A stretch of DNA of 64,000 bases from an uncultured Lachnospiraceae bacterium (GTDB lineage: Bacteria; Bacillota; Clostridia; Lachnospirales; Lachnospiraceae), in contig CAJTOW010000006.1 of assembly GCA_910577655.1 (NCBI GenBank), forward strand, positions 5,204 to 69,203, in the 5' to 3' direction. Made by a program: the position numbers and the translations under genes. Shown in pieces: positions 1 to 8,620 of this stretch (position 1 is its first letter; each line of letters begins with the position of its first letter). The notes under the pieces were generated by a model. That model was not told where the DNA came from. It did no database searches and saw only the letters and a list, made by a program, of their open reading frames with translations.

Positions 1-583
1 GGATAATCTGGTATGTCCGCTCCTGATTTCCTTTGCACCAGATCCAGATCTGTCCGGGATCCAGCTTCTCCCATTCCCGTAATTCTACATGATTGCCGGA
101 AAGATCCACCTCCAGCTTGCGGATATCCCTATAGACGCTTCCGTCCTCTGTGGACAGCTCCGGACTGCCTGGAAATACGCCTTCCTTCAGCCATGTCTCC
201 TCATCCGGCAGTTCCGAATCTATGGAAAGTTCCATATCCGAAGGCACCTGGCCTTCTATGTACAGCTTTTCCTCCATAAGGGGGCTGCCATTGTCCGGCC
301 CCTCTCCTTCCATAGACGAATCTGCTTCCAGAGGCACCTCAACTTCCTTAGGCAGCTGAACTTCTGTCCCCGCACCTGCCCCGGGCCGCAGCGGGTCCTG
401 TTCCCAGCTGGCCTTGAACCTGTTTTCCCATTGATCTTCCCATGCCTGACCTCCTGCCAACAGCGACCGGATACCATCGACACCATGGTTACCACCCATG
501 ACCGCTCCTGCGGTCATAGTCCCGATCCCCAGAAGGCAACAGATAATGCCGCAGACCAGCAGCCATTTGATCAGTCTCTTCAT
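1..583 (-). CDS. DUF4097-type envelope protein, 3' end outside window
   Basis: Open from an ATG at 583 down to the window edge, so only about 194 N-terminal residues are visible. The protein starts MKRLIKWLLVCGII, a single membrane-anchor or signal segment (about residues 5-30). An acidic, Pro/Glu-rich linker follows, then the start of a beta-rich part (RKLEVDLSGNHVEL), which resembles the onset of DUF4097 beta-strand repeats. Its ATG overlaps the TGA of the DUF1700 gene as ATGA at 580-583, so the two are translationally coupled. PadR, DUF1700 and DUF4097 in this order is a common Firmicute membrane-stress-type cassette. The DUF4097 assignment leans on that context because most of the domain is cut off. 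No enzyme activity is suggested. Confidence 0.6.
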   Translation of the reverse strand, partial: MKRLIKWLLVCGIICCLLGIGTMTAGAVMGGNHGVDGIRSLLAGGQAWEDQWENRFKASWEQDPLRPGAGAGTEVQLPKEVEVPLEADSSMEGEGPDNGSPLMEEKLYIEGQVPSDMELSIDSELPDEETWLKEGVFPGSPELSTEDGSVYRDIRKLEVDLSGNHVELREWEKLDPGQIWIWCKGNQERTYQII

Positions 584-1377
584 GCCCTTGTCCTCCTTCC
601 TCTGTGCAGCATCCTGCCCAGACAGTCTGTTGCCCTGCCAATACACTTAGGAATCAGGATCCCATAAAGCAGGATAGACAAGACGATCCCCAAAAATCCC
701 AGTCCCAGAAGCAGGAGCCCGCCGCCCAGCAGCAGCACGCCGCCCCACCAGTTGACAAACAGAAGACCAAAGCCGGACACCAGGGCACACACAGCCCCGA
801 TACAGACTACTACAGTCAGCACACCCACCAGAATCACAGCCAGAAAAGCAAGAGCAAATATACCTGCCGTGATCCCGGACATGGTTTTCCCAAGTCCCAG
901 AAGGAAGGGCATAGCCAGGAGCACCAAAACAATCAGAAGAAATGCCCTCCGGCGTCTGCCCCACTCATCCTTCCTCTGCCCCATGGTTCCTCCCCTCCTT
1001 CCAAAAAAACGCTCCCAGCAGGAAGAACCTGATCTGGCTTTTCCGGATCCTCCCTGATCCTTCTGTCCCTGTTCTGCCTCGGCTCGCTCAGGAAGCTCCA
1101 GCTTCCGGGCCACCTGATACCGTGGGTCCCGGAACCGCTCATCCTGATACCCGCTGTCTGTGAAACCGCCTCCTTCTTCTAGATCCCCGGCCAGATCGGT
1201 ACGGATGATAGCTGCCACCCGCTCCGGACTCCCGAACTCACGGAGGGCTTCCTCCTCCTGCTCCTCACCTGCCTCCTCCAGATAATCCTGATAGTAGGCA
1301 ATCGCGTCCCGCTTCTCCTCCTCCGGAATATCCTGGAGCAGATATTCCAGCTCTTTCAAAAATTCCTCTGCCCTCAT
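580..1377 (-). CDS. DUF1700 family membrane protein
   Basis: 265 residues. The first 65 (MRAEEFLKELEYLLQDIP, YYQDYLEEAGEEQEEEALREFGSPERVA) match the helical N-terminal domain of DUF1700/HAAS-type proteins, which are encoded next to PadR regulators. A charged linker follows, then about three hydrophobic segments from residue 145 to 240 (FLLIVLVLLAMPFLLGLG and later Leu/Gly-rich stretches). It overlaps the upstream PadR gene by 4 bp and the downstream DUF4097-type gene by 4 bp, so all three form one coupled operon. The family is thought to act at the membrane with the DUF4097 partner, but its molecular role is not established. Family call fairly sure, function unknown. Confidence 0.75.
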   Translation of the reverse strand: MRAEEFLKELEYLLQDIPEEEKRDAIAYYQDYLEEAGEEQEEEALREFGSPERVAAIIRTDLAGDLEEGGGFTDSGYQDERFRDPRYQVARKLELPERAEAEQGQKDQGGSGKARSGSSCWERFFGRRGGTMGQRKDEWGRRRRAFLLIVLVLLAMPFLLGLGKTMSGITAGIFALAFLAVILVGVLTVVVCIGAVCALVSGFGLLFVNWWGGVLLLGGGLLLLGLGFLGIVLSILLYGILIPKCIGRATDCLGRMLHRGRRTRA

Positions 1378-1694
1378 CTGTCTGCCTCCTCAAGTATACT
1401 GGAAATTTTGCCTGCATAGACACCCCACTCCCCGCGGTACAGGTTGAGCTGGACTCTCCCGCTCTCCGTAATCCTGTAATACCGCCGGTTCCTTCCATCG
1501 ATCGCCACGTCATAGGTCTCCAGGCATGCCTCCTTCTGAAGCCTGCGCAGCACCGGATACAGCGTTGATTCCGAAATGTCGATCACATTCCGGATATCCT
1601 GGGTAATCTTATATCCATACGTTCCCTTCTGCTCCCTGGACACCACCGCAAGTACGATCGCATCCAGTAGGGCTGCTCCTGTGTTAAATACCAT
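1374..1694 (-). CDS. PadR family transcriptional regulator
   Basis: 106 residues, the usual length of a minimal PadR protein. The winged helix is clear: ALLDAIVLAVVS, then GYKITQDI, then the recognition-helix segment SESTLYPVLRRLQKEACLE and the wing RNRRYYRITESG. PadR proteins are normally repressors that control themselves and a neighbouring membrane operon. The gene is first in the PadR-DUF1700-DUF4097 unit, and its stop overlaps the next start. A strong promoter with a symmetric AT-rich sequence lies about 65 bp upstream (1760-1800), a natural site for autoregulation. The ligand cannot be read from the sequence. Confidence 0.88.
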   Translation of the reverse strand: MVFNTGAALLDAIVLAVVSREQKGTYGYKITQDIRNVIDISESTLYPVLRRLQKEACLETYDVAIDGRNRRYYRITESGRVQLNLYRGEWGVYAGKISSILEEADR

Positions 1695-1759
1695 ACTCTC
1701 ACTCCATTCTGGCCGGTATCCGCTATGTATTTCATAATCAATATTGCCTTACGAATCGT

Positions 1760-1801
1760 ATTATACAGCATATAATATAGTATGTCAATATAGTATTATA
1801 T
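1760..1801 (-). promoter_or_regulatory. padR promoter with overlapping dyad operator
   Basis: On the minus strand TTGACA (1783-1788) and TATAAT (1760-1765) are separated by exactly 17 bp. The -35 box sits inside an imperfect palindrome whose outer arms read ATATAATA and TATTATAT, and the core contains the direct repeat ACTATATT twice. The overlap of promoter and symmetry suggests PadR binds here. Promoter elements are seen; the binding is inferred. Confidence 0.7.
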
Positions 1802-1835
1802 AGAAAACAAATCCAAGTAATAAACAGTCCCAAAT

Positions 1836-1856
1836 AATGAATTTTCAGACACACTC
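1836..1856 (-). repeat. Solo end of the TA-flanked MITE-like element
   Basis: The 21 bp here are the exact reverse complement of the left end (GAGTGTGTCTGAAAATTCATT) of the element at 37706-37808, and are followed by TA at 1857-1858. No opposite end was found nearby, so this looks like a relic or single-ended copy upstream of padR. Confidence 0.55.
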
Positions 1857-2099
1857 TAGAGCCATTCCGATGTATGATCCCCATACCTCTCCTTATAGCG
1901 CACCAGCACACCTCTTGTCATCCCCAGAGTCAAGGGCAGGGGCACGATCCCGGTTACCGGGGTGGTGACCGTTGGACCGATGTCAATACTGTGTCATTGC
2001 AGCTCACGGGCCGTGGAAAAAGTCGCGGCTGCCTGCGGGAAACTGACGTAAGATCATGCAAATCCCTGATCTTCAAAACCGCAGGACAGACTTTTTTCA

Positions 2100-2213
2100 C
2101 AGCCCCTCCGCCTGTGGCGGATCGCTTCAGCGATATAATTCCTCTCCGCCGCAGTGCGATCCTGCCCAAAGGGCTTTTTACTTTATAGGACTCAATTTCC
2201 TATAAAGTAAAAA
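2100..2213 (-). repeat. Long dispersed intergenic repeat, copy A
   Basis: Read on the minus strand, this block begins with a perfect hairpin (arms TTTTTACTTTATAGGA and its complement, 2175-2213), then AAAAAGCC, GGGCAGGATCGCA, GCGGCGGAGAGGA and ATCGCTGAAGCGATCCGCC. The same ordered blocks recur on the plus strand at 47974-48130. No credible protein is encoded. The rest of 1860-2340 (between rpsA and padR) holds only this repeat, the rpsA terminator and a short GC-rich tract with no recognised gene. Confidence 0.6.
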
Positions 2214-2239
2214 ACGGGAAGTCATATCCTGACTTCCCG
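2209..2239 (-). terminator. Intrinsic terminator after rpsA
   Basis: On the minus strand a 9-bp GC-rich stem (CGGGAAGTC / GACTTCCCG, 2215-2239) is followed directly by TTTTTT. It lies about 100 bp past the rpsA stop and would end the cmk-ispH-rpsA transcript. Confidence 0.85.
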
Positions 2240-2342
2240 CTCATCTTAAATCCTATAATTATCATTCTTTATCTGCAAAACCCCGACTCACCCGGAAATA
2301 TCATGACTCCAGGTGCTGTGTCTGACAGACTCATTCGTCCTC

Positions 2343-3467
2343 TTACTCAGCATCCTCTGCTGCCACAGCTTCAATATCCACATCTGCGATATCCAAATCC
2401 ACCGGAGCCTCCATATGATTCTGGAGAGCCTTCATGCTGAGGCTGATCTTGCGGTCCTCGCCATTGAAATCAACGACCTTGGCCTCAATCTCCTGACCGA
2501 TGCTTAAGGCATCTGCCGGTTTGTCAACATGATCCCTGGAGATCTGGGATACATGAAGCAGGGCATCCACACCAGGCTCCAGCTCTATGAAAGCGCCAAA
2601 GTCGGTCATACGGGCTACACGTCCGCTGACGATGTTACCGGCCGCGTACTTCTCGGCTGCATGGGTCCACGGATTCTGCTCCGGGAACTTAAGGCTCAGG
2701 GCAATCTTCTCACCGTTGATATCCTTGATCAGGGTAGATACCTGGTCACCGGTATGAAAGACCTTCTTCGGGTTCTCCACGCGCCCCCAGGACATCTCGG
2801 AAATATGCAGCAGACCGTCAGCGCCACCCAGATCAATGAACGCGCCAAAATCGGTTACATTCTTAACGGTACCTTCCACGGTATCGCCTACATGAATGCG
2901 CTCAAAAAGAGCCCTCTGCATCTCGGCCTTTCTTGCAATCATCAACTGCTTTCTGTCACCGATGACTCTTCTTCTCTTGGGGTTGAACTCGGTGATGACG
3001 AACTCAATATCCTGTCCGGCATACTTATTCAGATCCCTCTCATAAGTATCGGAAACAAGACTTGCAGGAATAAAGACTCTCGCCTCTTCCACAACCACGC
3101 TTAAACCGCCATCCAGCACCTGGGCTACCTTTGCAGTAAGAACCTCCTGATTGTTGAAGGCATCCTCCAGCCTTTTGTTGCCCTTGTCAGCTGCCAGTCT
3201 CTTGTAGGAGAGCGCCACCTGGCCCTCGCCGTCGTTGACCTTGACAACCTTTGCTTCCATCTCATCGCCTACCTGTACCATACTCTTAAGATCAGCGCTG
3301 TTGTCATTGGTGTACTCGTTCTTCGGGATGATGCCATCTGACTTATACCCGATATTCAGGACGATCTCATCATCCTTCACATCGATAACTTTACCCGTGA
3401 CGATCTCCCCTGTACGTATAGTTTTCAATGATTCTTCCAACATTTGTTCAAAACTTAACTCTGACAT
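2343..3467 (-). CDS. rpsA: S1 RNA-binding domain ribosomal protein (RpsA)
   Basis: 374 residues with four S1 (OB-fold) domains, at about residues 15-85, 100-165, 190-260 and 275-345. Typical S1 motifs are VTDFGAFIDLGGADGLLHISEMSW and MTDFGAFIELEPGVDALLHVSQIS. The tail is acidic (DLDIADVDIEAVAAEDAE). It is the short, four-domain Firmicute form rather than the six-domain E. coli protein, and should bind mRNA at the 30S subunit or act in translation and RNA handling. The ATG at 3467 follows GAGGAGG at an ideal distance, and that site lies inside the last codons of ispH, so the two genes overlap by 20 bp. In some Clostridia these two are fused into one protein. Confidence 0.93.
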   Translation of the reverse strand: MSELSFEQMLEESLKTIRTGEIVTGKVIDVKDDEIVLNIGYKSDGIIPKNEYTNDNSADLKSMVQVGDEMEAKVVKVNDGEGQVALSYKRLAADKGNKRLEDAFNNQEVLTAKVAQVLDGGLSVVVEEARVFIPASLVSDTYERDLNKYAGQDIEFVITEFNPKRRRVIGDRKQLMIARKAEMQRALFERIHVGDTVEGTVKNVTDFGAFIDLGGADGLLHISEMSWGRVENPKKVFHTGDQVSTLIKDINGEKIALSLKFPEQNPWTHAAEKYAAGNIVSGRVARMTDFGAFIELEPGVDALLHVSQISRDHVDKPADALSIGQEIEAKVVDFNGEDRKISLSMKALQNHMEAPVDLDIADVDIEAVAAEDAE

Positions 3468-4299
3468 TAGTATGAACCTCCTCGATAATTTGTTTCGGGG
3501 TTGATGCCCCTGCTGTAATACCTACGCTGCGCACAGAATTCACACATTCAGGATTGAAATCGCCTAGTGTCTGGATAAAGAAAGTATTCTTACATTCCCT
3601 CTGGCATATCTCGTAAAGCTTCTGTGTATTGGAACTATGTCTGCCTCCTATGACGATCATGGCATCCACCTCAGAAGCGATACGCTTAGCTTCCACTTGT
3701 CGTTCCTGTGTTGCATTGCAAATCGTATTTAAAACAATTATATCATAACCTTTTTTCTTGAATTTTTCAACTAAATCTTGAAATTTATTGTAATTAAATG
3801 TCGTCTGGGATACGACGCAGAGTTTTTCTCCCTGACAAAGGGGCAAATCGTCGATCTGGGAGGCATCTTTCACCACCAGGGTGTCCTCCGCCCCCCATCC
3901 CCGGATCCCTTCCACCTCCGGATGATCCGGATTTCCGATGATCACCACCCTGCGGCCTTTCTCCTTCTGCTCCGCCACGATCCGGTGAATCTTCTTCACA
4001 AAGGGGCAGGTGGCATCCACCACGGTGATCCCTTCCCTGTCCAGCAGGTCATAGACATATCTGCCCACTCCATGAGAGCGGATGATCACGGTTCCCTCTT
4101 TAAGCTTCTCCAGCTCCTCCACCGTTTCCAGGACCTTGACGCCCTTTTCCTCCAGATCCCGCACCACCTCCTCATTGTGGATGATGGGGCCGAAGGTATA
4201 GACGGGGCCCCGGGCCTTCTGGATCTGTTCATACACCTGGTCCACGGCACGCTTCACGCCAAAACAGAATCCGGCTGTCTTCGCTACGATCACTTCCAT
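3448..4299 (-). CDS. ispH: 4-hydroxy-3-methylbut-2-enyl diphosphate reductase
   Basis: 283 residues, full length for IspH. It catalyses the last MEP-pathway step, reducing HMBPP to IPP and DMAPP with a [4Fe-4S] cluster. The three cluster cysteines are in place: Cys12 (AGFCFGVKRAV), Cys98 (DATCPFV) and Cys194 (NTICNATQERQ), with the conserved histidines His41 (IIHNEEV) and His76 (RSHGVG). It sits 3 bp after cmk and overlaps rpsA by 20 bp in another frame, so cmk-ispH-rpsA is one operon. The window therefore supports isoprenoid synthesis by the MEP route. Confidence 0.95.
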   Translation of the reverse strand: MEVIVAKTAGFCFGVKRAVDQVYEQIQKARGPVYTFGPIIHNEEVVRDLEEKGVKVLETVEELEKLKEGTVIIRSHGVGRYVYDLLDREGITVVDATCPFVKKIHRIVAEQKEKGRRVVIIGNPDHPEVEGIRGWGAEDTLVVKDASQIDDLPLCQGEKLCVVSQTTFNYNKFQDLVEKFKKKGYDIIVLNTICNATQERQVEAKRIASEVDAMIVIGGRHSSNTQKLYEICQRECKNTFFIQTLGDFNPECVNSVRSVGITAGASTPKQIIEEVHTNVRVKF

Positions 4300-4302
4300 C
4301 CT

Positions 4303-4989
4303 TTACTCCACTTTCAGACCATGGGAAACTGCCACCTGGATGATCCGGTCTGCCACCTCTTCAATAGTCATCTCTGACCCGTCCACCAGCACCGCGTCCT
4401 CTGCCTGTTTCAGGGGAGCAATCTTCCGGGTCATATCCCGCTGGTCCCTTTCTATTATATCTTGCTCAATTTCCTGCAAATTACACATTTCACCCTTCTC
4501 AACCAGCTCCTTGTACCGGCGAAGGGCCCGCACTCTGGAAGACGCGGTAAGAAAGATCTTGGCATCTGCGTCCGGAAGGATGCAGGTACCGATGTCCCGT
4601 CCGTCCATGATCACGTCCGTATAGGCAGCCAGATCCCTCTGCAGATCCAGAAGGTGGGCGCGGACCGCCGGATAAGCGCTGGTGGCCGAAGCCATATTGC
4701 CCACCTGCTCGCTGCGAATGAGGCCTGATACATTCTCCCCATTGAGGATCACCTGCTGGGCACCGTCCTCGTAGCGGATGGTGATCCCGGCAGCCTTCGC
4801 CGCCTGGGATATGGCCGCCTCATCCTCCGGCCCGATCCCCTGGCGGATGAAATAAAGGGCCATGGCCCGGTACATAGCTCCGGTGTCTACATAGACGAAT
4901 CCCAGCCGTCTGGCCACCAGTCTGGCAATGGTACTTTTGCCTGCACCGGCAGGACCGTCAATTGCAATATTATATGATGTTTTCTGCAT
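4303..4989 (-). CDS. cmk: Cytidylate kinase
   Basis: About 228 residues; phosphorylates CMP and dCMP using ATP. The P-loop IDGPAGAGKSTIA is at the N terminus, followed by YVDTGAMYRA, the substrate-binding MDGRDIGTCILPDA and the lid segment RDQRDMTRKIAPL. A start 12 bp upstream (5001, adding MEIK) is possible, but the ATG at 4989 has GGAG seven bases ahead and begins right before the conserved strand, so it is preferred. It is first of the cmk-ispH-rpsA group, with 3 bp to ispH. The next gene upstream (BaiN-like) ends about 70 bp away and is likely co-transcribed. Confidence 0.94.
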   Translation of the reverse strand: MQKTSYNIAIDGPAGAGKSTIARLVARRLGFVYVDTGAMYRAMALYFIRQGIGPEDEAAISQAAKAAGITIRYEDGAQQVILNGENVSGLIRSEQVGNMASATSAYPAVRAHLLDLQRDLAAYTDVIMDGRDIGTCILPDADAKIFLTASSRVRALRRYKELVEKGEMCNLQEIEQDIIERDQRDMTRKIAPLKQAEDAVLVDGSEMTIEEVADRIIQVAVSHGLKVE

Positions 4990-5060
4990 TTTAATCTCCA
5001 TTCTCTGATTCTGTTCCCGTCATGGGCCGGATACCTGTCATACAGAAATATTCCATATGG

Positions 5061-6299
5061 TCATGAACAGTCGGCCGATATCCCGGCCAGATATCCGGTA
5101 GACCAGGCGATCTGCAGGTTGTAGCCTCCTGTAACCGCGTCAACATCCAGCACCTCCCCGGCAAAATAAAGTCCCTTCACCAGCTTCGACTCCATGGTGG
5201 ATGGATTGACCTCCCGCACAGAAACACCACCCTGGGTGATGATCGCTTCCTTATAATCCCGGAGTCCGGTAAGGGTCAGCCGGAAATCCTTCACTGCCGA
5301 TACAATCCTGTGACGCTCCTCCCGGCTGATCTCATTGACCTTTTTCTCCGGGGATATCCCGCTTTGGCTCACAATCACCGGAACCATCCTGGCCGGAAGC
5401 AGATGCACCAGGGCATTCTTGAACTGACGGTTCTTCACCTCCTCAAAATCCCGCAGGATCCGGGCATCCAGCTGTTCTGCTGAAAGAGCCGGCTTTAAGT
5501 CTATGGATAAAACCAGAGGCTCTTTCCTGATCTCCTTTGTCACATAGCTGCTGGCTGAGAGAAGCACCGGACCGCTGACTCCATAGTGGGTAAACAGCAT
5601 TTCCCCGAACTCCTCATACAGCACCTTGCCGCTCTTTCTGATGGCGGCCCGGATATTGCGCAGGGATAGGCCCTGAAGCTCCTTCACCACCGGCTCTGCC
5701 GTCTCAAAGGGAACCAGGGCCGGAGACAGCTCAGCAATGTGATGCCCCGCCTGACCCGCAAACCGGTAGCCGTCCCCGGTGGAGCCGGTGGCCGGATAAG
5801 ACAAGCCTCCGGTGGCCACCAGCACCGCGTCTCCCTCCACGAAACGCCCGTTCCGTTTCAGAATCACGCCCCTGGCCCGTCCTGCCTCAATCCCCAGCTC
5901 CTTTACCTCTTCTCTAAGAAATATTTCCACACCCAGGTGTTTTAAACATCCTGTCAGTGCTCCGGTGACGTCAGATGCCTTATCAGACACTGGAAACACC
6001 CGGTTGCCACGTTCTGTCTTGACGGGACAGCCGTTCTGCTCCATAAGCTCCATCACGTCCTCGTTGGAGAAGGAGTAAAAAGCACTGTACAGAAACTTCG
6101 GGTTGTGCACCACACTCCGGAACAGATCCTCCAGGTCGCATGCATTGGTCAGATTGCAGCGTCCTTTTCCGGTGATATAGAGCTTTTTCCCAAGCTTTTC
6201 ATTCTTTTCGTAGATTTGAACCTGGTGTCCGTTCCGGGCGGCGGCGATCCCGGCCATCATGCCGGCCGCACCGCCTCCGATGATTATCACTCTGCCCAT
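5061..6299 (-). CDS. BaiN/HI0933-type FAD-dependent oxidoreductase
   Basis: 412 residues from the ATG at 6299, which has AGGAGG five bases upstream. An upstream in-frame ATG at 6413 would add 38 residues ahead of the dinucleotide fold and has no such site. The FAD fold is plain: RVIIIGGGAAGMMAGIAAARNG, then YEKNEKLGKKLYITGKGRCN, and a C-terminal VTGGYNLQIAWSTGYLAG. This is the HI0933/YhiN family, whose best-known relative, BaiN, has been linked to bile-acid ring reduction. Most members have no proven substrate. Its place ahead of cmk-ispH-rpsA is common in Lachnospiraceae. A bile-acid role should not be assumed from the name. Confidence 0.88.
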   Translation of the reverse strand: MGRVIIIGGGAAGMMAGIAAARNGHQVQIYEKNEKLGKKLYITGKGRCNLTNACDLEDLFRSVVHNPKFLYSAFYSFSNEDVMELMEQNGCPVKTERGNRVFPVSDKASDVTGALTGCLKHLGVEIFLREEVKELGIEAGRARGVILKRNGRFVEGDAVLVATGGLSYPATGSTGDGYRFAGQAGHHIAELSPALVPFETAEPVVKELQGLSLRNIRAAIRKSGKVLYEEFGEMLFTHYGVSGPVLLSASSYVTKEIRKEPLVLSIDLKPALSAEQLDARILRDFEEVKNRQFKNALVHLLPARMVPVIVSQSGISPEKKVNEISREERHRIVSAVKDFRLTLTGLRDYKEAIITQGGVSVREVNPSTMESKLVKGLYFAGEVLDVDAVTGGYNLQIAWSTGYLAGISADCS

Positions 6300-6411
6300 G
6301 GCATCCTCCTGTCCTTCTCCATGTATCCTCAGCAGCCGCGCCTGATTTTGCGAAACTCCGGGAGTACATCTCTTTCCCAAGTACTCACTGCCGCGCCAGC
6401 CCCGGGTACGC

Positions 6412-6438
6412 AACAGTTCAAATCCCCCTTGAACTGTT
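6412..6438. repeat. 31-bp hairpin repeat family, copy 1
   Basis: Arms AACAGTTCA and TGAACTGTT flank a short C-rich loop. The left arm, read on the minus strand, supplies the last codons of the lipoprotein gene (ending DNSSRGI) and its stop, so the repeat landed in or formed the 3' end of that gene. Confidence 0.8.
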
Positions 6439-8547
6439 ATCTGGGTACAGATATCCCCTGATCTTTTCTCTGGCCCTGGTCAGATTCTCCAGCCCATAGA
6501 AGAATCTCAGGCCCAGGTTCAGGGGATCTGTACCCTCCAGACCGGAATCTGCCAGTATGAACCACTTGTAGCTTTCTACAAAATCCGGATACTCCTCAGG
6601 CTCCTGTCCGGGGCCCACCCCAGTCTCCGTCAGCGGCCGGGTATCAGGATCTGGCTCTGACTCTGGCCTTGGGATATTCAGGGCCGTATCAAAGCTCTCC
6701 TTGTAAAATCCCCCTTCCACCTGCTCCAGGATCTGCCCCTGGAATACCAGCATCTGGCTTATGAATGCGGTGCGGTCCCGGAATGATCCATCCCGGCGCA
6801 GCACATCATTCCAGTCCACCCACAGCCTAAACTGCATGGGAGCCTGCCCGTCAGTCCCGGGCACCGGTTCCAGGTAATTCTCATTTGCTCCTATGCCATC
6901 TGTATAGACGTGTACAGATTCCAGGTAACCTTCCAGCTCCTGAGGGTACACATCCCTCAGACTTTCCAGGATCTGCCTTACACCTGCCTTCCCGGTATCG
7001 TATGCTCCTCCATCTGCCCACAGGGAAATCTCCGGACTGTCCGCGTCTGCCCCAGGCTTTTGGTACTCATGGAAAGCACCGCCCTCCTCCCCGCTGCCTT
7101 CAGCTGTCTCTTCCCTGGCCGGAAGCGGTCCGGCATACAGCTCTCTCATAGGGGCATCATATTCCACCACGTTCAGCTCATATCCGCCGGAAGCCGGAGC
7201 CAGGGTAAAATGGAGCCGGTATACCGGATCCTCCCAGTGATACTCTACCCCATTAGGTCCGGCAGAGCCTGCCCAGGGGATACCATAGATCTCTGAGACC
7301 CTCTCTTTCATCTCCTCCAGCCCGACTCCTGCCCCGTCGCTGTCCAGGGCGATCTCCACCAGCCGGTTGTCCTGATAATAATACCTGGTCAGAATCACCT
7401 GATCCACATTGAACCATTTCATATGGTACTGGTATGCATGAATCGCCCGTCCTTCACTATCCTGATTCTCTGTAACCGGAATCCCGGTCATGCCCAGACG
7501 GTTGTCCGTCTCCTCATGGGATTCCCCAAACCGGATAGAAGACTCCTCTTTCTGGACATACTCGCCTTCATGGAGATTGTTATAAAATCTTGACTTGGCA
7601 TGAAGGGAAGGCGTATCTGCGCTCATGATATCCGAAAGCACCCTGGCCAATGCATTGACCACCTGGGCTACCCGTTCGATATCCACAAGCTCCGGACGGT
7701 CATAAGGAGAACCTGCCTCGTAGGCGTCCCACATCTGGCGTACCTCTACAGCCGGTATTCCCCGCCGGACAAAAAGACTCGGAATCCCCTGCTCCTGCTG
7801 CTTCCATCCCGCCAGGGGAATCTCCCCAGCGGCCTCTTTAAACAGATCTCCCAGAAGGGTTGACTTCCCGTCATCTGTCTTCAGAACCATCCGCGGGTCC
7901 GTATAGTATCCCATGGGGCCCAGGTGCACGACCCCGATCATCCGGAGGGCTTCCTCCTCCGTAAGCCCCGCAAGATAACGGCGTGCCCCGCCCTCTGCCC
8001 CCGTTCTGTCGGCAAAGCTTACAAACCGCAGCTCCGTATCCGTAGGCAGCGAGGAAAGCAGCCGCGCCGTCTCCAGCATGGCAACCATACCGGAAGCGCT
8101 GTGGACGGCTCCCGGACTTCCCTCGGCCACCCCGTGGCAGCTTCCCACCAGAATGATATCCGCATCCGGTGAAGAGCCGCCCCGTACAGCCACCACATTG
8201 GACCTTTGCACAGAACCCCCTTCCGGTTCCCATGTCTGGAAATTCTGAAGAGTCACCTCATATCCATAATCCGTCAGCATCTGCTGCAGGTAGGATACGA
8301 TTTGTTCCTCCCCCTCCTGCCTCTTTGGACAGGGCACGCCTGCCACCATCCCAAGGGCCTCCTGAAGGTAGAAGGGATTGGCCTCCTCCAGAACCAGCAT
8401 ATCCGGCAAAATGATCCTTGGCTCCTGGGGCGCTTCCTGACCCCCTGGCAGAATCCGGGTCGAAGGCCCTGCACAGCCTCCCAGAATACAGAGGGATACC
8501 GCAGCCGCGGCCAGTACTGCCCCCGCAGCTCTCTTCGTCTTTCCCAT
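6418..8547 (-). CDS. Lipoprotein with degenerate M28-like peptidase domain
   Basis: 709 residues. It starts with a lipoprotein signal (residues 1-25, lipobox LGG-Cys25), so it is exported and lipid-anchored. Residues about 55-310 follow the M28 aminopeptidase layout: NVVAVRGG, then ILVGSCHGV, then PGAVHSASGMVAMLETARLL, then LRFVSFADRTGAEGGARRYL. The usual catalytic signatures are altered. The H-x-D position reads CHG (137-139), the bridging Asp of GAxDxxSG is His149, and the Glu-Glu pair is missing. The C-terminal 380 residues are not recognised. It may be an inactive sensor or binding protein, or an enzyme with shifted metal ligands. GGAGAGGAG precedes the ATG. It follows the aspartate kinase terminator and ends inside a hairpin repeat. 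Confidence 0.72.
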   Translation of the reverse strand: MGKTKRAAGAVLAAAAVSLCILGGCAGPSTRILPGGQEAPQEPRIILPDMLVLEEANPFYLQEALGMVAGVPCPKRQEGEEQIVSYLQQMLTDYGYEVTLQNFQTWEPEGGSVQRSNVVAVRGGSSPDADIILVGSCHGVAEGSPGAVHSASGMVAMLETARLLSSLPTDTELRFVSFADRTGAEGGARRYLAGLTEEEALRMIGVVHLGPMGYYTDPRMVLKTDDGKSTLLGDLFKEAAGEIPLAGWKQQEQGIPSLFVRRGIPAVEVRQMWDAYEAGSPYDRPELVDIERVAQVVNALARVLSDIMSADTPSLHAKSRFYNNLHEGEYVQKEESSIRFGESHEETDNRLGMTGIPVTENQDSEGRAIHAYQYHMKWFNVDQVILTRYYYQDNRLVEIALDSDGAGVGLEEMKERVSEIYGIPWAGSAGPNGVEYHWEDPVYRLHFTLAPASGGYELNVVEYDAPMRELYAGPLPAREETAEGSGEEGGAFHEYQKPGADADSPEISLWADGGAYDTGKAGVRQILESLRDVYPQELEGYLESVHVYTDGIGANENYLEPVPGTDGQAPMQFRLWVDWNDVLRRDGSFRDRTAFISQMLVFQGQILEQVEGGFYKESFDTALNIPRPESEPDPDTRPLTETGVGPGQEPEEYPDFVESYKWFILADSGLEGTDPLNLGLRFFYGLENLTRAREKIRGYLYPDNSSRGI

Positions 8548-8580
8548 GAAATCTCCTCTCCGGCCCCTACCTTCTCCTAT

Positions 8581-8620
8581 GGTCAGCGCAGCAAATACGC
8601 AGACCTGTACTAACTGTTAC
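8581..8620 (-). repeat. 40-bp dispersed repeat, copy 1
   Basis: Read on the minus strand it carries AGGTCTGCG, TTGCTGCGCTGACC and a preceding GTAACAGTT. The same string with few changes is at 24495-24534. It lies in the 305-bp gap between the lipoprotein and aspartate kinase genes, which otherwise holds only a terminator. Confidence 0.55.

Noticed and set aside
1954..2169. 71-residue minus-strand frame in the rpsA-padR gap
   Set aside because: It lies mostly inside the dispersed repeat, is rich in Arg and Pro as expected for random GC-rich DNA, and has no ribosome site.
5061..6299. Bile-acid dehydroxylation (BaiN) role for the flavoprotein
   Set aside because: The family name invites it, but no other bai genes are present and the gene sits with cmk-ispH-rpsA as a housekeeping neighbour.
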